A stretch of DNA of 11,128 nt from a bacterium (GTDB taxonomy: Bacteria; Patescibacteriota; Minisyncoccia; RBG-13-40-8-A): assembly GCA_030692145.1 (NCBI GenBank), contig JAUYCU010000020.1, positions 1-11,128 of the forward strand, given 5' to 3'. Made by a program: the position numbers and the translations under genes. Below the pieces are notes generated by a model, which did no database searches, was not told the origin of the DNA, and was given only the letters and a program-made list of their open reading frames with translations. Positions 1 to 6,008 of this stretch are shown here, one piece after another; positions within the stretch are counted from its first letter, which is position 1, and every line of letters begins with the position of its first letter.

Positions 1-38
1 TCCCAGCCCGAGGCTGGTCCGCCTTGGGCGGAAAAACC
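1..38 (+). repeat. Palindromic element family A, copy 1 (inside dnaJ)
   Basis: Two adjacent hairpins: CCAGCCC/AGGCTGG (3-9/11-17, one mismatched pair next to the loop) and TCCGCC/GGCGGA (18-23/27-32). It matches 91-128 at 36 of 38 positions, exactly 90 bases away, so both copies are read in the same frame of dnaJ. It may extend beyond the left edge. Confidence 0.8.
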
Positions 39-338
39 ATCCCTGAATAAATCTTCGAAATTTACACCCTGATTGCTAAACCCCGAAAAATCCCAGCCCG
101 GGGCTGGTCCGCCTTGGGCGGAGAAACCTTCGAAGGTTGTGCCGAATTGGTCGTATTGCTGGCGCTTCTCGTCATTGGATAAAATTGAATACGCTTCGTT
201 GATTTCTTTGAATCTCTTGTCATCTCCTCCGGTTTTATCGGGATGATATTGATGAGCAAGCCGTCTGTAGGCTTGCTTTATCTCGTCCTTATTCGCGCCT
301 TTATTTACTCCCAGTGTTTTATAATAATCTTTACTCAT
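1..338 (-). CDS. dnaJ: DnaJ (Hsp40) co-chaperone, N-terminal part, cut by window edge
   Basis: J-domain co-chaperone that stimulates the DnaK ATPase and delivers unfolded substrates. About 112 residues are visible. The J domain covers roughly residues 3-66, with the HPD motif at 32-34, YRRLA at 24-28 and the typical ending YDQFG at 62-66. A Gly/Phe linker follows and contains FEDLF at 94-98, as in classical DnaJ. Two near-identical palindromic repeats (1-38 and 91-128) are translated in frame within this linker, giving residues 71-82 and 101-112. The start ATG (338-336) overlaps the stop of the upstream membrane-protein gene as ATGA, so translation is probably coupled. It is the last visible gene of the hrcA-grpE-dnaK operon. 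The zinc-finger and C-terminal domains lie outside the window, so class A versus class B cannot be decided. Confidence 0.95.
   Translation of the reverse strand, partial: MSKDYYKTLGVNKGANKDEIKQAYRRLAHQYHPDKTGGDDKRFKEINEAYSILSNDEKRQQYDQFGTTFEGFSAQGGPAPGWDFSGFSNQGVNFEDLFRDGFSAQGGPASGW
91..128 (+). repeat. Palindromic element family A, copy 2 (inside dnaJ)
   Basis: Two perfect adjacent hairpins: CCAGCCC-G-GGGCTGG (93-107) and TCCGCC-TTG-GGCGGA (108-122). On the dnaJ strand it encodes GFSAQGGPAPGW, an insert that suits the flexible Gly/Phe linker. It has the same two-hairpin order as the copy at 1-38, and the same order on the opposite strand at 1228-1257. Confidence 0.85.
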
Positions 339-1210
339 AGTTTTACGGTTTCCATTTCTCTTGTTTCTTTTTCAATATTTGCGAATTTCAAAATAACCAA
401 TAATCTTAAAAACAGCCAACTCAAAAGAATAATTATTGCGATATAGAAAAATCCGATTAATTTCAAAGCCAAAAACAAACCGACTGCCAATCCAATAGGA
501 ATAAATTTTTCGTACGGCCCACTGGAAGTGTTTATTTGGTATTCCATCAGTTGATAAATCAAATCTTTAATTGTCTCGCCTTCCTTAATTTCAATATTGT
601 ATTTTTCTTTCAGTTCCTTTATTTCCTGTGGTTTCAAAATCTGTTTTGCTTCGGTATCTATGCTTGAAATTTCTTCGGGCAGCCTTTCGATAATCAATGT
701 TTCCAGAGGCTTAATTACCATATCGAAAGTTTTTCTGGGGATAACGATTTCTTTCTTCTGGATTTTCGCCAATTCAGGAGAAAAATAATAAACCAAAGCA
801 ATTAAAACGCACAAAAAAGTTATAAATATCGGCAAGCCTCTTTTCCAGATTCTCCAAAAATTCAATTTCATCTGTACCATCTCTTCTCTTTGGATTTTCG
901 AAGACGCAACAACAAAAGCCCAGAACAGAAGCGCCAACGCAACGAGATAATAAAACGGCTCATTATTGAAAAACATCCCGAATATTCCGAGAGTTAAAAG
1001 AAAAGAACCATAGAGTATTTTTTTGTCTTTAATTAAAAGCATTGCCAAGCACAAGGCAATGCCCCAAAAAACGAAAATAAATCCACCCATCACCCAACGC
1101 GAAGTTGTTAGGTCGCCAAAATAAAAAACATACTTCAAAAACCACCACGAAATCGCACCCAATAATACCACGGCGGAGCCAAGAATTATTTCTTTATATA
1201 GTTTTCGCAT
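335..1210 (-). CDS. Uncharacterised multi-pass membrane protein in the heat-shock operon
   Basis: A 291-residue protein that I do not recognise. About seven hydrophobic segments are visible, near residues 7-27, 40-60, 66-80, 84-102, 125-146 and two in 233-275. Between the fifth and sixth lies a charged region of about 90 residues (147-232), rich in Lys and Glu, containing the acidic stretch ERLPEEISSIDTEAKQ. No enzymatic motif, signal peptidase site or known transporter signature was seen. The start ATG (1210-1208) has no clear Shine-Dalgarno sequence, and a palindromic element lies 17 bases upstream of it. The stop overlaps the dnaJ start as ATGA. Its place between dnaK and dnaJ suggests CIRCE/HrcA co-regulation and a possible envelope-stress or membrane-anchoring role. 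That is inference from position only. Confidence 0.8.
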   Translation of the reverse strand: MRKLYKEIILGSAVVLLGAISWWFLKYVFYFGDLTTSRWVMGGFIFVFWGIALCLAMLLIKDKKILYGSFLLTLGIFGMFFNNEPFYYLVALALLFWAFVVASSKIQREEMVQMKLNFWRIWKRGLPIFITFLCVLIALVYYFSPELAKIQKKEIVIPRKTFDMVIKPLETLIIERLPEEISSIDTEAKQILKPQEIKELKEKYNIEIKEGETIKDLIYQLMEYQINTSSGPYEKFIPIGLAVGLFLALKLIGFFYIAIIILLSWLFLRLLVILKFANIEKETREMETVKL

Positions 1211-1227
1211 GAAGTAAATGTTTAATT

Positions 1228-1257
1228 CCCGCCCGAGGCGGGTCAGCCCTGGGCTGA
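1228..1257 (-). repeat. Palindromic element family A, copy 3 (intergenic, inverted)
   Basis: Read on the minus strand it is TCAGCCC-A-GGGCTGA followed by CCCGCC-TCG-GGCGGG, both stems perfect. The order of hairpins matches the dnaJ copies read on the plus strand, so this copy is inverted relative to them. The outer pair of each stem differs from the dnaJ copy but stays paired (C-G to T-A, and T-A to C-G). It fills most of the 47-base gap between dnaK and the membrane-protein gene and directly follows the dnaK stop. No U-tract follows it, so it is not a classical terminator. Confidence 0.8.
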
Positions 1258-3129
1258 TTATTTCTTTTCTTCTGTTTCCCCTTCTTTGATATCCGGATTC
1301 TTGTCGTCTTTCTTCTGCGCATCTTGCTGTGCTTTGTAAAGTTCGGTTCCTACTTTTTGAATTGCCTGAGAAAGTTCTTCGGAGGCTTTTTTTATTTCTT
1401 CGATATTGTCACTGTCTTTTACTTTTTTCAGGGCCTCGATTTTTTCCTCGATTTCTTTCTTGTTCTCTTCTTTTATTTTATCACCAAAATCCTTGATTGT
1501 CCTTTCGGTCGTATAAACCAAAGTATCAGCGGCATTTCTGATATCAATAATTTCTTTTTTTCTCCGATCTTCTTCGGCGTGAATTTCCGCTTCTTTTTTC
1601 ATTCTCTCGATTTCTTCTTTAGAAATTCCCGAAGAACCTTCAATTCTGATTGATTGAACTCTATTCGTGGCTTTGTCTTTTGCGGTTACGTTTAAAATTC
1701 CATTGGCATCAATATCAAAATTAACCTCGACTTGCGGAATTCCCTTTGGAGCCGGTGGAATACCGTCCAGAATAAATCTGCCCAAGGTTTTATTATTCCC
1801 GGCCATTGGTCTTTCGCCCTGAAGCACGTGAATTTCAACCGAAGACTGACTATCGGTAGCAGTGGAAAAAATCTGATTTTTATTGACCGGAACCGTGGTG
1901 TTTTTTTCCACAAGTTTGGTCATAACTCCGCCCAAGGTTTCGATTCCCAAAGACAGTGGTGTAACGTCCAAAAGCAGAACGTCTTTTACGTCTCCCTGGA
2001 AAATTCCCGCCTGAACAGCAGCGCCCAAAGCAACCACCTCGTCGGGATTAATATCTTTATGCGGTTCTTTGCCAAAAAGTTCTTTTACTTTTTGCTGAAT
2101 CAACGGCATTCTGGTTTGGCCTCCAACCAGAACAACTTCATCAATATCGGAAATCTTAAATTTAGAATCTTTGATAACGCTTTTGGTTATTTCAATAGAT
2201 TTATCGATATATTCTCCAACTAAATCTTCGAGTTTGGCTCTGGTGAATTTTATGTTCAGATGTTTCGGACCGCCGGAATCGGAAGTAATGAATGGAATAT
2301 TCACTTCGGTTTCCATAGTCGAAGAAAGTTCGTGTTTGGCTTTTTCCGCGGAATCTTTCAATCTTTGTAAAGCCAATTGGTCTTTCGATAAATCAATCCC
2401 CTCTTGTTTCTTGAATTCATCAACCAGCCAATGAATGATTATCTGGTCAAAATCGTCTCCGCCCAAATGCGTATCGCCACCGGTTGCTTTTACCTCTACG
2501 ATATCTTTAGAAACCTCCAAAACCGAAACATCGAATGTTCCGCCGCCAAAATCATAAACCACAATTTGCTCGTCTTTCTTTGTATTCAACCCGTATGCCA
2601 AAGCGGCCGCGGTCGGCTCATTAATAATTCTTTTCACTTTCAGTCCCGCGATTTCTCCCGCGTCCTTGGTTGCTTTTCTTTGCGAATCGTCGAAATATGC
2701 AGGAACGGTAATTACCGCTTCCTCTATTTTCTCTCCCAAACGATCTTCGGCATCCTGTTTCAATTTTTGTAAAATCATTGCCGAGATTTCCGCTGGCCCG
2801 TACCATTTATCGTTCATTTTGATTTCTACGGCACCCTCTTTGGATTCTCTGATATCATAAGGCAAAAGTTTCTTGTCTTTTTGCACTTCCGCATCGGAAA
2901 ATCTCCTGCCGATTAATCGTTTAACAGAAAAAATAGTGTTTTTCGGATTGGTAACTGCTTGTCTTTTCGCTAAAAGACCGACCAATCTTTCGTTGGCCTT
3001 AGAAATAGCAATAATCGAAGGGGTTGTTCTATTTCCTTCTTTGTTCTCAATAATTCTCGGCTCGCCTGCTTCAATAATTGCCATTGCCGAATTAGTCGTG
3101 CCCAAATCAATACCTAATATTTTACTCAT
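1258..3129 (-). CDS. dnaK: Molecular chaperone DnaK (Hsp70)
   Basis: Full-length Hsp70 of 623 residues, which holds and refolds unfolded proteins in an ATP-driven cycle with DnaJ and GrpE. The nucleotide-binding domain begins with GIDLGTTNS (6-14). It also has the phosphate-loop motif YDFGGGTFDVSVLEV (192-206) and the adenosine-contact motif VLVGGQTRMP (333-342). The conserved interdomain linker DVLLLDVTPL lies at 383-392 and is followed by the substrate-binding beta domain. The helical lid starts near 503, and the tail after about 600 is Lys/Asp/Glu-rich. The start ATG lies 27 bases after the grpE stop in a purely AT-rich spacer without a visible Shine-Dalgarno sequence. All expected catalytic motifs are intact. 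Confidence 0.98.
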   Translation of the reverse strand: MSKILGIDLGTTNSAMAIIEAGEPRIIENKEGNRTTPSIIAISKANERLVGLLAKRQAVTNPKNTIFSVKRLIGRRFSDAEVQKDKKLLPYDIRESKEGAVEIKMNDKWYGPAEISAMILQKLKQDAEDRLGEKIEEAVITVPAYFDDSQRKATKDAGEIAGLKVKRIINEPTAAALAYGLNTKKDEQIVVYDFGGGTFDVSVLEVSKDIVEVKATGGDTHLGGDDFDQIIIHWLVDEFKKQEGIDLSKDQLALQRLKDSAEKAKHELSSTMETEVNIPFITSDSGGPKHLNIKFTRAKLEDLVGEYIDKSIEITKSVIKDSKFKISDIDEVVLVGGQTRMPLIQQKVKELFGKEPHKDINPDEVVALGAAVQAGIFQGDVKDVLLLDVTPLSLGIETLGGVMTKLVEKNTTVPVNKNQIFSTATDSQSSVEIHVLQGERPMAGNNKTLGRFILDGIPPAPKGIPQVEVNFDIDANGILNVTAKDKATNRVQSIRIEGSSGISKEEIERMKKEAEIHAEEDRRKKEIIDIRNAADTLVYTTERTIKDFGDKIKEENKKEIEEKIEALKKVKDSDNIEEIKKASEELSQAIQKVGTELYKAQQDAQKKDDKNPDIKEGETEEKK

Positions 3130-3156
3130 ATGTTTATTTTATTTATTTATTATTAA

Positions 3157-3681
3157 TTATTTACTTATTTTGACTTTTGAAGGGCGGATTACTTTACCAT
3201 GGAGTTTGTAGCCTGTTTGAACTTCTTCAATTACGGTTCCAGGATCTTCGCCTTCGACAACTTCTATTGATTCGTGAAGTTCGGGATTGAATTTTTCGCC
3301 AACAGCTTCAATTTCTTCAATGCCGTTGGATTTTAAAATATTTTTCAGCTGATTATAAAGCTGCTCGATTCCGTTGTCTTTGCCTGCTTGTTCGTCATCA
3401 GGCAGATGCTTCATTGCCAGCTCAAAACTATCCAAAACCGGTAAAACATCCAGAATCAATCCTTCGTTCGCAAATTTGTAGTATTCGGAAATTTTTGCTT
3501 CCTGTTCCCTTTTATAATTTATAAAATCCGCTTTTGCTTTTTGTGCAAAAGTTAAGAACTCCCCTCTTTCGTGCTCGGCTTTCCTTAAACGTTCTTTAAT
3601 CTTTTTGATTTTAGCTCCTGCTTCTTCTGTATTTTCTTCCGGCACAATTTCTATTTTTTCTATGTTGCCTTCTTTACTCAT
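3157..3681 (-). CDS. grpE: Nucleotide exchange factor GrpE
   Basis: GrpE, 174 residues, releases ADP from DnaK. A long charged N-terminal helix (about 20-90) contains KAKADFINYKREQE, the usual GrpE coiled-coil dimerisation signature. It is followed by LPVLDSFELAMKHL (80-93) and then by a C-terminal beta-rich head. The head has FNPELHESIE near 130 and ends with GYKLHGKVIRPSKVKI, matching the family consensus G-Y-x-L-x-G-x-V-x-R-P. The length is near the family norm. The start overlaps the last 8 bases of hrcA, which suggests translational coupling. A short AGGA lies just upstream of the ATG. Confidence 0.96.
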   Translation of the reverse strand: MSKEGNIEKIEIVPEENTEEAGAKIKKIKERLRKAEHERGEFLTFAQKAKADFINYKREQEAKISEYYKFANEGLILDVLPVLDSFELAMKHLPDDEQAGKDNGIEQLYNQLKNILKSNGIEEIEAVGEKFNPELHESIEVVEGEDPGTVIEEVQTGYKLHGKVIRPSKVKISK

Positions 3682-4366
3682 GATCCTGCATTAATTCTCT
3701 TAATTTATTAATCAATGAAATATTGTAATCGTATTTCATCCGTGTCGGGCCAAGCAAGCCGATTACTCCGTGCTTATTATCCGGCATATTACACTTAGAA
3801 ACAATAATGGAAATCTTTTTAGTTTTGCCGAGTGGATTGTCTTTTCCGATAAAAACTTTGGTTTCGTTATCATTGATTTTTTCAAATAATTCATCAAAGT
3901 GTTTTTCAAATTGCTCCATTGTTTGCGCCATTTCCGAAAAATAATCCATATCTCCAAATTCGGGAAATTTCAAGAGATTAGAAAGCCCGGTCTGATAAAA
4001 AGAATTCATTTCTTTAATTGCGCTGAATGCAAATCCTCCGGACATTTCTGCCAGAGTTTCCGCAACATCTTTAAAAGCGTCTTCCGGTATTCTCTGGCTG
4101 ATTTTTGTTGGTACGCTCACGTTTTTTATTTGTGCCGATTTAATGAAAAGTCTATAGGCCTTATCGGTCGGGATTCTTCCTGCCGAAGTATGCGGCTGAA
4201 TCAGGTATTTCCCCTTTTCCAGCTCTTTCATTTCGTTTCGCAGTGTTGCCGAACTTAACCCGAGCTTTTTGGCCAGGATTTTCGAACTGATTGGTTTTGG
4301 CTTATTCACATATTCCCCGATAATCAATTCCAGTATTTTCTGTTGTCTTTCGGTCAATTTATCCAT
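3674..4366 (-). CDS. hrcA: Heat-inducible transcription repressor HrcA, compact form
   Basis: Repressor that binds CIRCE and shuts off its own heat-shock operon. With the start at ATG 4366-4364 it has 230 residues, beginning MDKLTERQQKILELIIGEYV as HrcA proteins usually do. A GTG start at 4381 is possible but lies inside the CIRCE right arm, so the internal ATG is preferred. The winged helix-turn-helix covers about 25-75 (SSATLRNEMKELE, then HTSAGRIPTDKAYR). The C-terminal part keeps NLLKFPEFGD, the IGKDNP segment and GVIGLLGPTRMKYDYN. Typical HrcA has about 340 residues. The missing block appears to be the middle of the protein, where the first half of the GAF-like domain and the inserted dimerisation domain normally lie. 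It overlaps grpE by 8 bases. Confidence 0.93.
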   Translation of the reverse strand: MDKLTERQQKILELIIGEYVNKPKPISSKILAKKLGLSSATLRNEMKELEKGKYLIQPHTSAGRIPTDKAYRLFIKSAQIKNVSVPTKISQRIPEDAFKDVAETLAEMSGGFAFSAIKEMNSFYQTGLSNLLKFPEFGDMDYFSEMAQTMEQFEKHFDELFEKINDNETKVFIGKDNPLGKTKKISIIVSKCNMPDNKHGVIGLLGPTRMKYDYNISLINKLRELMQDHE

Positions 4367-4374
4367 TTTTCTTA

Positions 4375-4401
4375 TTAGCACTCCCCTATCGAGAGTGCTA
4401 A
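4375..4401 (-). promoter_or_regulatory. CIRCE operator (HrcA binding site)
   Basis: A perfect match to the CIRCE consensus: TTAGCACTC, nine bases, GAGTGCTAA. It lies between the hrcA promoter -10 box and the hrcA start codon, at the predicted 5' end of the transcript. This is the expected position for HrcA repression of the whole hrcA-grpE-dnaK-dnaJ operon. Confidence 0.97.
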
Positions 4402-4407
4402 TTCTAT

Positions 4408-4434
4408 ATTATAGATACAAAATATCCTTGTCAA
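4408..4434 (-). promoter_or_regulatory. Sigma-70-type promoter of the heat-shock operon
   Basis: On the minus strand, TTGACA (4434-4429) and TATAAT (4413-4408) are separated by 15 bases. This is shorter than the ideal 17, although TAATAT two bases further on would give 17. The predicted transcription start falls at the edge of CIRCE. The upstream SPFH terminator ends only about 15 bases before the -35 box. Confidence 0.75.
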
Positions 4435-4446
4435 TACTTTCATCGA

Positions 4447-4485
4447 TAAATAAAAAGAGCCCGTCAGTGTTTCCACTGCGGGCTC
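4447..4485 (-). terminator. Intrinsic terminator of the SPFH gene
   Basis: The stem GAGCCCG/CGGGCTC (4485-4479 with 4463-4457) continues into CAGTG/CACTG around a four-base loop, with one bulged base. On the minus strand it is followed by TTTTTATTTAT. It starts 10 bases after the SPFH stop codon. Confidence 0.9.
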
Positions 4486-4495
4486 GTCGAATTTC

Positions 4496-5731
4496 TTATC
4501 CTCCTTTTTTACCGACTGAATCAAGTGTCTCTTTGACTAGAGCCGCGAGACCAGAAACTCCAGCTGCGTTCGGATCAATAAAGAACTTGTCTCCCTTTTG
4601 CACCATCCCGGCAATCATTGTGGTTGCCAGAATTTTTGCCCCATCAGGACCAAAAGCTGCCACCTGAAGCTTGGTGTCTTCTGCCTTCCCTCGAGCATTA
4701 GCCTTAAGAGTAAACTCATTTGCTTCAGCTACCATAATATCGGCATCTTTTTTCCCTGCAGCGGTCTTTCTGACGGCCTCTGCGTTCTGCGTGGCAACTG
4801 CCAAATTCAGCATTGCCTCGGAATAACCCGGCGGAGGAATAACGGCCTGAATCATTACCGTCTTGATTTCCAGGCCCCAATTCTTATCGGCTTTTTGTTC
4901 CGCGGAATCCTCTGTTTTGAGCTTCTCTTCCAGCTTATCATTGATTTCGTTAATGCTGATATTCTTCTTGATATCGATCTCCTTCATATAGCCTTCTGCC
5001 GCGAGCGCAATTTGCAAATTAGTATTGATTTTCGCAACAGCAGAATAAACCTCTTTAAACTTCCTTGAACCAACTTCCGATCTCAATGTTGCCCAGGTAA
5101 ACTCTGCGGCCATAGGAATAGGATCCTCTGCCTTTATGACAAAATCACAGGCATCGGTTACTTTCCAGTAAAGAAGAATATCGAGAGTAGCCTCAATAAG
5201 GTCTTTGGTAATAATCTTTCTAGGCTCAAGATCTTCTGCTCTGGTCCACATCGGGACGAAGACCAGTTTTTCAAACGGGTAAAAAACCCAAACAGGTCCA
5301 GGGTCTTGCGGGTTAAAGTTCTTAAAGATTCTTCTAATGACTTTGTTGAAAAAATTTCCTTCTTCCGATTTGTCTTTCTTTTTGTCTTTTTCGTCTTTCT
5401 TCTCGTTTTTCTTCGTCAATGGCTTCGGCAACATCTTTCCCAGACGGAAAACTACCCCCTTTTCCCATGCTTTTACAAACTTCAAGCAGTGAGTAGCGTA
5501 CCAGCCAAAAAGAGTGCTGACGAGAACGAAGAAAAAGAACCAGGTTGGGACAACAGAATAAAAAGAATTACTAAGAAAAAAACCGGTAAAAATAAAAAGC
5601 AGATCAGCAGCAAAAATAAGCAAGAAAATTGATCTTGTGATGTTAATTTTCTTTTTCAAACCGCTGATTTCTTTGATTCTCCAGTCCGTTTCTGGTTTTG
5701 TGTTGCTTGTTACAACATTTGTTTCCGGCAT
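4496..5731 (-). CDS. SPFH/band-7 domain membrane protein
   Basis: A 411-residue member of the stomatin/prohibitin/flotillin superfamily, membrane-anchored scaffold proteins that oligomerise. Two N-terminal membrane segments lie near 33-52 and 58-78. The SPFH fold begins with AWEKGVVFRLGKML (88-101) and continues with GPVWVFYPFEKLVFVP (145-160) and KIITKDLIEATLDILLYWKVTD (172-193). Between the first two parts lies an unusual Lys/Glu/Asp-rich insert (about 104-127). WGLEIKTVMIQAVIPP (285-300) closes the domain. An Ala/Glu/Lys-rich helix of about 60 residues follows, as in flotillin-like proteins. The start is supported by AAAGGAG (5745-5739), eight bases upstream. It is monocistronic, with its own promoter and terminator. 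The subfamily and substrate are unknown, and no partner NfeD or protease gene is adjacent. Confidence 0.88.
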   Translation of the reverse strand: MPETNVVTSNTKPETDWRIKEISGLKKKINITRSIFLLIFAADLLFIFTGFFLSNSFYSVVPTWFFFFVLVSTLFGWYATHCLKFVKAWEKGVVFRLGKMLPKPLTKKNEKKDEKDKKKDKSEEGNFFNKVIRRIFKNFNPQDPGPVWVFYPFEKLVFVPMWTRAEDLEPRKIITKDLIEATLDILLYWKVTDACDFVIKAEDPIPMAAEFTWATLRSEVGSRKFKEVYSAVAKINTNLQIALAAEGYMKEIDIKKNISINEINDKLEEKLKTEDSAEQKADKNWGLEIKTVMIQAVIPPPGYSEAMLNLAVATQNAEAVRKTAAGKKDADIMVAEANEFTLKANARGKAEDTKLQVAAFGPDGAKILATTMIAGMVQKGDKFFIDPNAAGVSGLAALVKETLDSVGKKGG

Positions 5732-5745
5732 TTTGATTCTCCTTT

Positions 5746-5775
5746 ACCTCGCCATAGCTTAATGCGTAGGCAGGT
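5746..5775 (-). repeat. Palindromic element family B, copy 1 (5' leader of the SPFH gene)
   Basis: On the minus strand it starts ACCTGCCTACGC and ends GCTATGGCGAGGT, forming an imperfect nested hairpin: ACCTGCC/GGCGAGGT with one bulge, then GC and TA pairs around an ATTAA-type loop. The sequence parallels the insert in recR at 10260-10285. Its end directly abuts the Shine-Dalgarno sequence of the SPFH gene. Confidence 0.7.
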
Positions 5776-5800
5776 TTGTTGGTAGATTTTTTTATATTAA

Positions 5801-5860
5801 GCCAAGTAGTTTGGCATTTTAAAGGTGCGAAATATATATTAAGTCTATATGAAATAGACT
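5801..5860 (-). promoter_or_regulatory. Structured leader of the SPFH transcript
   Basis: The predicted 5' leader is about 127 bases. It contains a perfect 7-bp inverted repeat AGTCTAT/ATAGACT (5842-5848 and 5854-5860) at the predicted transcription start. A second hairpin GCCAA/TTGGC lies at 5801-5815, and the family B element comes downstream. The first repeat could be an operator or a 5'-end stabilising hairpin. No known riboswitch class was recognised. Confidence 0.45.
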
Positions 5861-5865
5861 ACGTT

Positions 5866-5894
5866 ATTATATACCCGATAATAAAATCTGTCAA
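5866..5894 (-). promoter_or_regulatory. Consensus sigma-70 promoter of the SPFH gene
   Basis: TTGACA (5894-5889), a 17-base spacer and TATAAT (5871-5866) match the consensus in both boxes and spacing. The spacer and flank closely resemble the promoter at 10777-10805. Confidence 0.88.
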
Positions 5895-5919
5895 GGTTTT
5901 TAATTTTTACCCGCTTTTG

Positions 5920-5928
5920 TGTTATAAT
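5920..5928 (+). promoter_or_regulatory. Extended -10 promoter of corA
   Basis: TGTTATAAT combines a perfect -10 hexamer (5923-5928) with the TGN extension. The -35 region is poor (TTAATT at 5900-5905 with a 17-base spacer), which is usual for extended -10 promoters. The predicted start near 5935 leaves a leader of about 70 bases that includes the whole hairpin at 5951-6001. Confidence 0.65.
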
Positions 5929-5950
5929 TAAAATATAATTATTAAATTTA

Positions 5951-6001
5951 CCCCATTAAATCCCGCAGAGAGGAAGTCGCCAAAAACGACATTTAATGGG
6001 G
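5951..6001 (+). promoter_or_regulatory. RBS-sequestering RNA hairpin in the corA leader
   Basis: A perfect 11-bp stem CCCCATTAAAT/ATTTAATGGGG (5951-5961 and 5991-6001) is continued by GTCG/CGAC (5976-5979 and 5987-5990) with loop CCAAAAA. On the 3' side the two helices are contiguous. On the 5' side a 14-base bulge, CCCGCAGAGAGGAA, separates them. The GGGG of the ribosome binding site lies in the outer stem, so folding should hide it. An asymmetric bulge of this kind could be a ligand or ion pocket. I cannot match it to a named riboswitch class. Confidence 0.6.
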
Positions 6002-6008
6002 AATGTTT

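Noticed and set aside
1..128. CRISPR array from the two similar 38-base repeats
   Set aside because: There are only two copies, the 52-base interval is coding linker, they are in frame in dnaJ, and no cas gene is present.
1228..1257. Intrinsic terminator after dnaK
   Set aside because: No U-tract follows the hairpins on the minus strand, and the same structure recurs inside dnaJ, so it fits a dispersed element better.
1324..2434. Long plus-strand open frames opposite dnaK (for example 1732-2223)
   Set aside because: They are antisense shadows of an intact dnaK, with Phe- and Ser-rich low-complexity translations and no ribosome site or family motif.
4364..4381. GTG start of hrcA at 4381
   Set aside because: It lies inside the CIRCE arm. 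The ATG at 4366 gives the standard N-terminus MDKLTERQQKIL.
4598..5068. Plus-strand open frame of 156 codons opposite the SPFH gene
   Set aside because: It is a shadow of a well-supported gene on the other strand. Its composition is atypical and no domain was seen.
5951..6001. Fluoride, PreQ1 or M-box riboswitch before corA
   Set aside because: The bulge and loop sequences do not match what I remember of these classes, and the element is far too short for an M-box.
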